Source of the DNA: Eubacteriales bacterium
GTDB taxonomy: Bacteria; Bacillota; Clostridia; Oscillospirales; Acutalibacteraceae
NCBI GenBank assembly: GCA_030529125.1
Contig: JAUMXP010000085.1
Coordinates: forward strand, 1-7,059
DNA: 7,059 nt
Direction of reading: 5' to 3'
Shown here: one piece after another, positions 1 to 6,253 of the stretch
Layout: each line of letters starts with the position of its first letter
Position numbering within the stretch: the first letter of the stretch is position 1
The notes under the pieces: model-generated
Seen by the model: the letters and a program-made list of their open reading frames with translations, nothing else
Databases searched by the model: none
What the model was told of the DNA's origin: nothing
Position numbers and translations under genes: made by a program

Positions 1-92
1 TTAGCAGTTACGCAGTCGATACCTAAAGGTAACAGTATACGCTCAAGCTCTTTGAGTTTCTTTTTATTATTACTTGCAAGTACAAATTTCAT
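1..92 (-). CDS. rdgB: RdgB/HAM1-type XTP/dITP diphosphatase, N-terminal fragment
   Basis: These are the first 30 codons of a gene that runs off the low-coordinate edge of the window. The translation begins MKFVLASNNKKKLKELERIL. This is the classic opening of the RdgB/HAM1 (Ham1p-like, ITPase) family: a first beta strand (KFVLAS), then the SxNxxK nucleotide-binding motif (Ser7, Asn9, Lys12), then a helix rich in K, L and E. Family members hydrolyse non-canonical purine nucleotides (XTP, ITP, dITP) to monophosphates plus pyrophosphate, which keeps deaminated bases out of DNA and RNA. The ATG is at 92-90, only 2 bp after the ftsY stop, and its ribosome binding site lies inside the last codons of ftsY, so translation is probably coupled. 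The catalytic remainder (about 165 residues in full-length relatives) is outside the window and cannot be checked. Confidence 0.88.
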   Translation of the reverse strand, partial: MKFVLASNNKKKLKELERILLPLGIDCVTA

Positions 93-94
93 AA

Positions 95-1006
95 TTAATC
101 CTTTGCAAAAAGTGCCTTAGTAAAGTCATCAGCATCGAATGGCTGTAAATCATCTATCTTCTCGCCTACGCCGATAAATTTAACCGGAATCTTAAGTCCT
201 TCTTTAATAGCAAGGACTACACCGCCTCGAGCAGTACCATCAAGCTTAGTAAGAACAATACCGGAAATACCTGTAGCTTTTGAAAACTCCTGAGCCTGAT
301 TAACAGCATTCTGACCTGTTGTAGCATCTAACACAAGCAAGAATTCTTTGTCAGTATCAGGTAGCTCACGGTCGATAACACGTCTGATTTTAGCAAGCTC
401 ATCCATAAGATGTTTCTTATTATGAAGTCTGCCTGCTGTATCGCAGATGATAATATCACTGCCTTTAGCTTTTGCGCTACTGATAGCATCAAACACAACA
501 GCAGCAGGGTCCGAACCCTCGTTCTGTTTAACAATATCAGCGTGGCTACGCTCAGCCCATACCTGCAACTGGTCAATAGCAGCAGCTCTGAATGTATCAG
601 CCGCAGCGAGTGTTACTTTCTTGCCATTAGATACATAATGGTTTGCAAGCTTACCGATAGTGGTAGTTTTGCCTACACCGTTTACACCGATGATAAGAAT
701 AACTGATGGTTTAGTGTTGAGCACCATCTCGTTACCTTCTCTGAGCATATCTGCAGTAAGCTTTTCGAGCATGCCCATAATTTCGTTAGGGTCAGTCACA
801 CCATCAGCTTTCACCTGAGCTCTTAACTCGTTACAGATATTCTCAGCTGTATGAACACCAACGTCAGCCATAACCAATAGTTCTTCGAGTTCTTCAAACA
901 GCTCTTCATCTATCTTTGTGAAAGACTTAAGCATACTACTGATCTGACCAACAACGCCATCACGAGTTTTCTTAAGTCCTTCTTTAATTTTATTAAAAAA
1001 GCCCAT
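95..1006 (-). CDS. ftsY: Signal recognition particle receptor FtsY (SRP GTPase)
   Basis: FtsY is the membrane-associated receptor that docks with Ffh-bound ribosomes and delivers nascent membrane proteins to the Sec translocon. The 303-residue product is a compact NG-domain protein. The N domain helical bundle spans about residues 25-95. The G domain has the P-loop GVNGVGKTT (107-115), DTFRAAA (137-143), DTAGR (189-193), TKLDGTARGG (253-262) and the closing GVGEKIDDLQPF (279-290). The set of SRP-GTPase motifs appears complete. The acidic A domain of enterobacterial FtsY (about 200 extra residues) is missing. Instead a short amphipathic, Lys-rich opening (MGFFNKIKEGLKK) is present, as is usual in Firmicutes, and probably serves for membrane contact. 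The distinction from Ffh rests on this N-terminus and the lack of a C-terminal M domain. An AAAGGAG ribosome binding site (1018-1012) lies 5 nt before the ATG. The gene follows smc by 13 bp. Confidence 0.97.
   Translation of the reverse strand: MGFFNKIKEGLKKTRDGVVGQISSMLKSFTKIDEELFEELEELLVMADVGVHTAENICNELRAQVKADGVTDPNEIMGMLEKLTADMLREGNEMVLNTKPSVILIIGVNGVGKTTTIGKLANHYVSNGKKVTLAAADTFRAAAIDQLQVWAERSHADIVKQNEGSDPAAVVFDAISSAKAKGSDIIICDTAGRLHNKKHLMDELAKIRRVIDRELPDTDKEFLLVLDATTGQNAVNQAQEFSKATGISGIVLTKLDGTARGGVVLAIKEGLKIPVKFIGVGEKIDDLQPFDADDFTKALFAKD
99..104 (-). promoter_or_regulatory. rdgB ribosome binding site inside ftsY
   Basis: AAAGGA on the minus strand, 6 nt before the rdgB ATG. It is formed by the last sense codons of ftsY (Ala-Lys-Asp region), so the ribosome ending ftsY covers the site that starts rdgB. 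This supports the chosen start and suggests coupling. Confidence 0.7.
190..208. repeat. 19-bp direct repeat in ftsY, copy 1
   Basis: TCTTAAGTCCTTCTTTAAT occurs here and again at 970-988, exactly 780 bp away and in the same direction. Read on the coding strand it covers ftsY codons 267-272 (IKEGLK), with the same codon chosen at all six positions as in the other copy. It probably reflects a shared peptide plus biased codon choice rather than a functional element. Confidence 0.8.
970..988. repeat. 19-bp direct repeat in ftsY, copy 2
   Basis: Second exact copy of the 19-bp word at 190-208. It covers ftsY codons 7-12 (IKEGLK) in the N-terminal amphipathic segment. The spacing is 260 codons, so recombination between the copies would give an in-frame deletion that removes nearly the whole GTPase. 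Confidence 0.8.
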
Positions 1007-1011
1007 AATTT

Positions 1012-1018
1012 CTCCTTT
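1012..1018 (-). promoter_or_regulatory. ftsY ribosome binding site next to tandem smc stop codons
   Basis: AAAGGAG on the minus strand, 5 nt before the ftsY ATG. The smc TGA stop (1022-1020) is followed directly in frame by TAA (1019-1017), and the A residues of that second stop are shared with the ribosome binding site. The smc-ftsY junction is thus stop-stop-RBS-start within 19 nt. Confidence 0.75.
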
Positions 1019-1019
1019 A

Positions 1020-4000
1020 TCAATTAGCTTTTAATCCAAGTTTTTCAGCAACTTCTGAAGTACGTAACTCAAGCAGCTTTGAGATACCCTCATCCTGCAT
1101 AGTAACACCATAAAGAACATCAGCCTCTTCCATAGTACCACGTCTGTGAGTGATAAGAATAAACTGAGTGCTGTCTGTAAGGTTACGCAAATACTGAGCA
1201 AATCTGTCTACGTTTACTTCGTCTAACGCAGCCTCGATCTCGTCCATTACGCAGAACGGTGCAGGTCTTACTTTAAGAATTGCAAAGTACAGTGCAATAG
1301 CAACAAGTGCTTTCTCACCGCCAGAGAGTGCTTCGAGATGTACAACAATCTTTCCCGGTGGATGAACGATAATATCAATACCGCTTGTGAGTATATTATC
1401 AGGGTCTGAGAGCTCAAGCGAAGCAGTACCACCGCCGAAAAGCTCTTTGAAAGTAGCTGTGAAGTTCTTGTTGATTTGAGCAAATGACTCAACAAATACT
1501 TCTTTCATCTGCTTAGTAAGATCTGTAATAAGACGCTCAATCTCTTTCTTGGAGTTTTCAACGTCGTTGACCTGAGTTTTCATAAACTCGTATCGTTCAG
1601 CCACTTCTTTGTACTCTTCAATAGCTGAAACGTTAACATTACCAAGCGACTTAATCTTCTGCTTTAATTCAGCAAGTCTTGCTTTAGCCACACTGAGATC
1701 TTCGATTTCAACAGCCTGCTTTTGAGCTTCGCTGCGTGTGAGCTCATACTCATCCCAAAGTTTTGCAATAATATCATCAAACTGCTTTTGCAAGCTTAAC
1801 TTACGCTCTTCAAGACGTGAGTACTCGTTAGAAGCTAACTCGCGCTCTGAGTTTTTATCACGCTCAAGCTGACGAAGATCAACAGAACGTTTCTCAAGCT
1901 CATCTCTCTGGTTATTCAGAGTTTCAATAGCAAGATTATCATCTGAAACTTTCTGTCTTAAAGCATCTATAGTCTTTTTGATATCTTCGATCTTAAGTAA
2001 AAGTCTATCGTTGTTAGAATTGATAGCTTCAATCTCAGCGTTAAGCTCCTGTACTCTGATATCCTGATTAGTACCAGATGCTTTAGCAATTTCGATCTCA
2101 GTTTTAATAGTCTCTATATCTTTCTGCTTAGTTACAATCTGGAGTCTGATGTCCTGAAGATTATTAGATAGCAGTTCTCTGTCACCTGACAAGGTGCTCA
2201 TCTGTAAATCAATTTCTTCGATTTCTTTATTGTACTGCTCAAGAACAGTTTTAGCTTCTATCTGTGAAACTTTGAGAGTATCGATTTTCTCAAGTGACTG
2301 TGTTACTTCAGTTTCTATTTCAGCTACAGATGCTCTAAGGTTATTAAGCTCGTTTTCACACGCATTAAACTCGGTCTGTGTTCTGATGAGTTCCTGTTGA
2401 GCTGTAGATAAATCAGCACGTGCACCAAGAAGCTGTGCTTCACACTGAGCGTACGACTCCGCAGCTTTCACAAACTCGGTTTTGGCTTCTTCAGCATTCT
2501 TGAATAATTGATCAGCCTTTTTCTTTAGAGATGCTATCTCGGTTTCTCTGGATAAAAGACCTGATTTTTTATTCATTGAACCACCGGTAAATGAACCGCC
2601 GGCGTTGATAACCTGACCATCAAGGGTAACTACCATAAATCTGTAGCCGTACTTTTTAGCAATAGTTGATGCGCTGTTCAGATCTTCAACAATGACAATC
2701 TTGCCAAGAAGTGAAGACATAATATTCTCATACTTCTTATCACAAGAGCAAAGCTGTGACGCTACGCCGACATATCCGTAGCAATCTTCAAGACCTTTCT
2801 CATCAAGCTTTCTGCCTTTGATAGTTGTGATAGGTAAAAATGTAGCTCTGCCTGCATCGAGCTGTTTGAGCATTCTGATAGCACGCTTAGCATCTTCGTC
2901 AGTGTTAGTGACGATATTCTGCATTTTGCTACCAAGAGAAACTTCAATAGCTACATTGTATTCTGTAGGAACTTTAATAAGCTGAGATACAGGACCGCAA
3001 ATGCCGGAAACTGTACCCTTCTTAGCTTCTTTCATAACGACTTTTACGCTATTGTAAAAGCCCTCATAGTTTGCTGATAAATCTTCTAAAATCTTAGCTC
3101 TACGCGCCTTTTCCTGAGCATCAAGCATCAGATTATCAGCATTAGCTTTCATTTCATCACGTTTTTGTGTACGCGATGCCATTTTAATCTCTAATCCTTT
3201 GATTGAATTAGTGATAGAATCAACTTCCTTTATGCGTTTTTCAACGCTTAAAGATAAGTCTTTGTGCATATTTTCAAGCTGCGAAAGCTGTTCTTTCTTA
3301 ACTAAGCAGCTATCTTTTAATGTACTAACACGTGAATCAAGCTCTAGAATAGTAGATGCACAAGTCATATCAGTAACTCGAGCGTCAGCAGACTTAGCTG
3401 ATAAAGATGCTATCTGTGCTGATAAATGCTGGAGTTGCTCACTGCTTCTGCTTGAGTCAGTATTTATGTTATTGAGCTGATCAGCTGTTTCGTCGTAAAC
3501 TCTCTGAAGATCAATAATTTCAGTGTCAAGAGAAACGATCTGTCCCTCTTTGTCACTAATTTCTTGCTGAATATCTACAGTTGAGCTTTTAGCTTTCTCG
3601 ATTTCAGACTGAATACGTTCGATATTCTCATTATTATGTAAAATGTCGTTCTCAGCAACAGACATTGAAGATCTGTGAAAACTGATTTCACCCTCGCTAT
3701 GAGTGATAATCTGACGGATTTCTTCAGCTTTTGAGAGCAGAGCACCATTCTGCAGATAGATATTCTCTGTTTCTTCGCTGATTTCCTGGAGCTTTTTCTC
3801 AGCATCTTCGTACTGATTTTTAGCTATAGTGATTTTATCTTCATGGTCTTTTAATACTGATGATGACTTGTCTAATGTATCAAGCCACAGTGCAATCTCA
3901 AGACCACGTTTTTCACCTGCATACTCTAAAAACGCTTCAGCTTTTTTAGATTGAGTAGCAAGTGGACCAATACGATCCTCAAGCTCCGTAACAATATCAC

Positions 4001-4574
4001 GCAGACGCACAAGGTTGTCTTCAGTATGAATAAGTTTACGCTCAGCCTCAGTCTTTCTGTATCTGTAGCGTGAGATACCCGCAGCTTCTTCGAAAATCTC
4101 GCGTCTGTCTTCGCTTTTAGATGCAACGATAGAGTCGATTTTACCCTGACTGATCATAGAGTAACCGTCACGACCAAGACCAGTATCCATAAATAGCTCG
4201 TGAATATCCTTAAGTCTAACCGATGCTTTGTTAATAAGATACTCACTATCACCACTACGATAATAGCGTCTTGTTACAGCTACTTCATCGCCATTAAACG
4301 GCAAAAATCTGTCTTTGTTATCAATAGTTAATGTAACCTCAGCATAGCCCTGTCGTTTTCTTGTGTCAGTACCGTTGAATACAACGTCTTCCATCTTAGA
4401 ACAACGTAACGACTTAGGCGCTTGTTCACCAAGCACCCAACGGATAGCATCACTGATATTACTCTTACCTGAGCCGTTAGGACCAACAACAGAAGTGATA
4501 CCTGTGTCAAATTTTAATTTAGTTTTGTCAGGAAAAGTCTTAAAGCCTTGCAGCTCAAGTGATTTTAAGAGCAT
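1020..4574 (-). CDS. smc: Chromosome segregation ATPase SMC
   Basis: SMC forms the homodimeric core of the bacterial condensin (SMC-ScpA-ScpB), an ATP-driven DNA loop extruder that compacts and separates sister chromosomes. The 1184-residue product is full length for the family and has the expected plan. The N-terminal ATPase head has Walker A GPNGSGKS (31-38) and a Q-loop around Gln143, followed by the conserved RREIFEEAAGISRYR segment near 158-171. Next come a long heptad-rich coiled coil to about residue 500, a globular hinge at about 515-665 ending in GGSFTGGS, and the returning coiled coil to about 1030. The C-terminal head carries the ABC signature LSGGEKAL (1083-1090), Walker B FCVMDE (1107-1112) with catalytic Glu1112, the D-loop after it and the H-loop His1143. 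No key residue is missing. The start ATG lies 3 bp after the radical SAM gene stop, with GAGGGG upstream. scpA and scpB are not in this window. Confidence 0.98.
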   Translation of the reverse strand: MLLKSLELQGFKTFPDKTKLKFDTGITSVVGPNGSGKSNISDAIRWVLGEQAPKSLRCSKMEDVVFNGTDTRKRQGYAEVTLTIDNKDRFLPFNGDEVAVTRRYYRSGDSEYLINKASVRLKDIHELFMDTGLGRDGYSMISQGKIDSIVASKSEDRREIFEEAAGISRYRYRKTEAERKLIHTEDNLVRLRDIVTELEDRIGPLATQSKKAEAFLEYAGEKRGLEIALWLDTLDKSSSVLKDHEDKITIAKNQYEDAEKKLQEISEETENIYLQNGALLSKAEEIRQIITHSEGEISFHRSSMSVAENDILHNNENIERIQSEIEKAKSSTVDIQQEISDKEGQIVSLDTEIIDLQRVYDETADQLNNINTDSSRSSEQLQHLSAQIASLSAKSADARVTDMTCASTILELDSRVSTLKDSCLVKKEQLSQLENMHKDLSLSVEKRIKEVDSITNSIKGLEIKMASRTQKRDEMKANADNLMLDAQEKARRAKILEDLSANYEGFYNSVKVVMKEAKKGTVSGICGPVSQLIKVPTEYNVAIEVSLGSKMQNIVTNTDEDAKRAIRMLKQLDAGRATFLPITTIKGRKLDEKGLEDCYGYVGVASQLCSCDKKYENIMSSLLGKIVIVEDLNSASTIAKKYGYRFMVVTLDGQVINAGGSFTGGSMNKKSGLLSRETEIASLKKKADQLFKNAEEAKTEFVKAAESYAQCEAQLLGARADLSTAQQELIRTQTEFNACENELNNLRASVAEIETEVTQSLEKIDTLKVSQIEAKTVLEQYNKEIEEIDLQMSTLSGDRELLSNNLQDIRLQIVTKQKDIETIKTEIEIAKASGTNQDIRVQELNAEIEAINSNNDRLLLKIEDIKKTIDALRQKVSDDNLAIETLNNQRDELEKRSVDLRQLERDKNSERELASNEYSRLEERKLSLQKQFDDIIAKLWDEYELTRSEAQKQAVEIEDLSVAKARLAELKQKIKSLGNVNVSAIEEYKEVAERYEFMKTQVNDVENSKKEIERLITDLTKQMKEVFVESFAQINKNFTATFKELFGGGTASLELSDPDNILTSGIDIIVHPPGKIVVHLEALSGGEKALVAIALYFAILKVRPAPFCVMDEIEAALDEVNVDRFAQYLRNLTDSTQFILITHRRGTMEEADVLYGVTMQDEGISKLLELRTSEVAEKLGLKAN

Positions 4575-4577
4575 ATT

Positions 4578-5576
4578 TTACCCCTCGTAATTTATGACAA
4601 TATCCATTTCCTTTACAGATTTGTCTTGTAAAATTTTAATATTATATCCTAAATCTTTAAGTTTAGTAAGATTTACTTTTTTGTTTCCGATTAGTTTTGA
4701 TATACAGCTTGGATTAATATGTACTGTGATTTCTTTAATTTTATCTATACCATTCAACATAGCAGTTAGCTTATCAAATAGTATTTTACTTTCGCACAGT
4801 TCTCTGAAAGCTGGATGATACGGACCAGCAACCATATCGCAAGAAAGACTATCACTGTGATGTAGTCCTAATCTGATAACCTGAATCTGAGCTTCATTAA
4901 ACATCAATAGAAGCTTAGAACAAATATCTACAGAAGATTCTAAATCTACAGCCAGATATTCACCGTTGTTATACAGTCTTTCAAGTTCAGTGTGCTTCAT
5001 AACTATAGTCGGATAGATTCTGACAGTATCAGGATTAATCTCGATGAATCTCTTCGCAGTTTCGATGTCTTTTTCAGCATTGCTCATATATAGCCCTGTC
5101 ATCATCTGTAATCCTAGCGAAAAACCGTAGTCTTTAATTAGCTTAGATGCATTATAAACATCAGTAGAGCTATGTCCCCTGTTATTAGCTGTCAACACAT
5201 AATCATCCATAGACTGAGCACCAAGCTCAATAGATGTTACTTTGTAAGCTTTAAGTATCAACAAGACTTCTTCGTCAATACAATCAGGTCTAGTTGAGAT
5301 ACGTATACCTTTGAATTTATCAATATACGGCACTGTCGCATCAAGCAAAGATAACATATACTTTCTATCAATAGCAGTAAAACTACCACCGAAGAAAGCA
5401 ATCTCAGCGTTAACGCTATTTTCTTTTAAGGAATTAAGTGCGGTTTCAATAGCGAATTTAACATCATCACCATTCGGTTGATATGCTTGTCCTACTATAC
5501 TACGCTGATTACAGAAAGAGCATTGATGAGGGCATCCGTTATGCGGTACAAAAATCGCTACATTTGAGTGTTTAAT
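4578..5576 (-). CDS. Elp3-like radical SAM protein with ATT start codon
   Basis: This is an uncharacterised radical SAM enzyme of the Elp3-related (COG1243-like) type, about 332 residues. From the proposed start the protein opens MKHSNVAIFVPHNGC with the 4Fe-4S motif CxxxCxxC at Cys15, Cys19 and Cys22, followed by FCNQRSIVG. Other hallmarks are GGSFT (63-67, SAM binding), IRISTRPD (91-98), ELGAQSMDD (117-125), NRGHS (132-136), GLQMMTGLY (155-163), and a C-terminal AGPYHPAFRELCESK block (250-264) typical of the domain after the radical SAM core. True Elp3 is about 530 residues or more and has an acetyltransferase domain; that domain is absent here. The substrate is unknown; tRNA modification is possible only by analogy with Elp3. 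The first in-frame ATG (5357) would remove all three cysteines. Upstream of it, back to the in-frame TGA at 5585-5583, there is no ATG, GTG or TTG, so ATT at 5576-5574 is chosen. It overlaps the rnc stop by 5 nt and has GGAG 10 nt upstream. A sequence error or frameshift is the main alternative. Confidence 0.85.
   Translation of the reverse strand: MKHSNVAIFVPHNGCPHQCSFCNQRSIVGQAYQPNGDDVKFAIETALNSLKENSVNAEIAFFGGSFTAIDRKYMLSLLDATVPYIDKFKGIRISTRPDCIDEEVLLILKAYKVTSIELGAQSMDDYVLTANNRGHSSTDVYNASKLIKDYGFSLGLQMMTGLYMSNAEKDIETAKRFIEINPDTVRIYPTIVMKHTELERLYNNGEYLAVDLESSVDICSKLLLMFNEAQIQVIRLGLHHSDSLSCDMVAGPYHPAFRELCESKILFDKLTAMLNGIDKIKEITVHINPSCISKLIGNKKVNLTKLKDLGYNIKILQDKSVKEMDIVINYEG
4581..4586 (-). 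promoter_or_regulatory. smc ribosome binding site at the end of the radical SAM gene
   Basis: GAGGGG, formed by the last two sense codons (Glu-Gly) of the upstream gene, 6 nt before the smc ATG. It is a weaker match to the anti-Shine-Dalgarno sequence than the AAAGGAG of ftsY. With a gap of only 3 bp, smc translation probably depends partly on ribosomes finishing the radical SAM gene. Confidence 0.6.
5572..5576 (-). promoter_or_regulatory. ATTAA overlap: rnc stop and non-canonical ATT start
   Basis: On the minus strand the bases read ATTAA. ATT (5576-5574) is the proposed start of the radical SAM gene, and TAA (5574-5572) is the rnc stop; they share one T. Changing that T to G would make the start ATG but would destroy the rnc stop, so the two functions constrain each other. 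The layout favours termination-reinitiation by ribosomes leaving rnc. The ATT call is an inference from the reading frame and family alignment from memory. Confidence 0.6.
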
Positions 5577-6246
5577 AGCCCATCAACTCCAAAGCTTCTC
5601 TGGCAGCCTGCTGTTCAGCTTCTTTTTTGCTTTTTCCGCCACCGCGACCGATAACATTACTGTTAAGGTGAACTTCGACTTTAAAGTGCTTATCGTGGTC
5701 AGGACCGCTTGAAGACACCAGAATATACTCGAGCTTTTCACCCGGATTTTTCTGGATAATCTCCTGCAAAGATGTCTTGTAGTCTTTAAATGAAATAGAC
5801 TTTCTATGCTCAATTTCAGGCACTACAAATCTCAGAATATGCTTTTTAGCTGGTTCTATACCACCATCAAGGTATATAGCCGCAATAATAGCTTCAAAAG
5901 CGTCTGACAGGATTGATGCGCGCTTTGCACCACCGTTTCTTTTTTCGCCGTGACTCAAAAGCAGAAATTTACCAAGCTCCATCTGGTTTGCAAACTTATG
6001 TAAGCTTTTTTCACAAACCAAAGAAGCTCTCAGCTTTGTAAGCTCACCCTCAGGTAACTTAGGACAGTTAGCAAAAATGTAATCAGACACAACAATAGAA
6101 AGCACTGCATCGCCTAAAAACTCAAGACGTTCGTTACACTTCAACTTTCTGTGCTGTTCATTAGCATAAGAAGAGTGTGTCAGCGCTTCTTTTAATAAAT
6201 CTATGTTATTGAATTTATATCCTAATATCTTTTGAAGCTCATCCAT
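5572..6246 (-). CDS. rnc: Ribonuclease III
   Basis: RNase III cleaves double-stranded RNA, including the long stems of the rRNA precursor and regulatory sense-antisense duplexes, as a homodimer needing Mg2+. With the ATG at 6246 the product has 224 residues, the normal family length. The nuclease domain holds the signature NERLEFLGDAVL (38-49). The acidic catalytic set is complete: Glu39, Glu42, Asp46, Glu66, Asp115 and Glu118, each one position after the E. coli residues. A double-stranded RNA binding domain follows from about residue 154 to the end, with the GRGGGKSKKEAEQQAA block. A TTG at 6270 would add eight residues and overlap plsX. It is disfavoured because AAAGGA lies only 2 nt before it, and MDELQKILGY is the expected family opening. 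The gene begins 7 bp after plsX, and its stop overlaps the start of the radical SAM gene. Confidence 0.96.
   Translation of the reverse strand: MDELQKILGYKFNNIDLLKEALTHSSYANEQHRKLKCNERLEFLGDAVLSIVVSDYIFANCPKLPEGELTKLRASLVCEKSLHKFANQMELGKFLLLSHGEKRNGGAKRASILSDAFEAIIAAIYLDGGIEPAKKHILRFVVPEIEHRKSISFKDYKTSLQEIIQKNPGEKLEYILVSSSGPDHDKHFKVEVHLNSNVIGRGGGKSKKEAEQQAAREALELMGY
5587..5590 (-). promoter_or_regulatory. Ribosome binding site for the radical SAM gene
   Basis: GGAG (within TTGGAG) inside the last codons of rnc, 10 nt before the ATT at 5576. Together with the overlap of stop and start it supports initiation at this point. The spacing is slightly long and the match is only four bases, so initiation here may be weak. 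Confidence 0.5.
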
Positions 6247-6253
6247 CGGATGT

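Noticed and set aside
410..706. Plus-strand reading frames of 60-98 codons opposite ftsY, smc and plsX (for example 410-706, 3199-3480, 6371-6667).
   Set aside because: They lie antisense to confidently identified genes and their translations resemble no family I recognise.
1007..1019. Promoter or terminator between smc and ftsY.
   Set aside because: The 13-bp gap holds only the second stop and the ribosome binding site; no hairpin with a T run and no -35/-10 pair can fit.
4138..4160. Serine before the Q-loop glutamine of SMC (Ser142-Gln143) as a departure from the GQG form.
   Set aside because: As far as I recall, SQG also occurs in other Firmicute SMC proteins; all other ATPase motifs are intact.
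5357..5583. Radical SAM gene as a truncated pseudogene starting at the ATG at 5357.
   Set aside because: The frame is open well upstream of 5357 and encodes an intact CxxxCxxC motif and conserved N-terminus, so the coding sequence is complete apart from its unusual start codon.
5572..5590. Programmed +1 frameshift joining RNase III to the radical SAM protein at the rnc stop, with the GGAG acting as a stimulator.
   Set aside because: The last sense codon is UAU; after a +1 slip its tRNA would face AUU and pair poorly. RNase III ends at its normal length, and ATT initiation explains the frame more simply.
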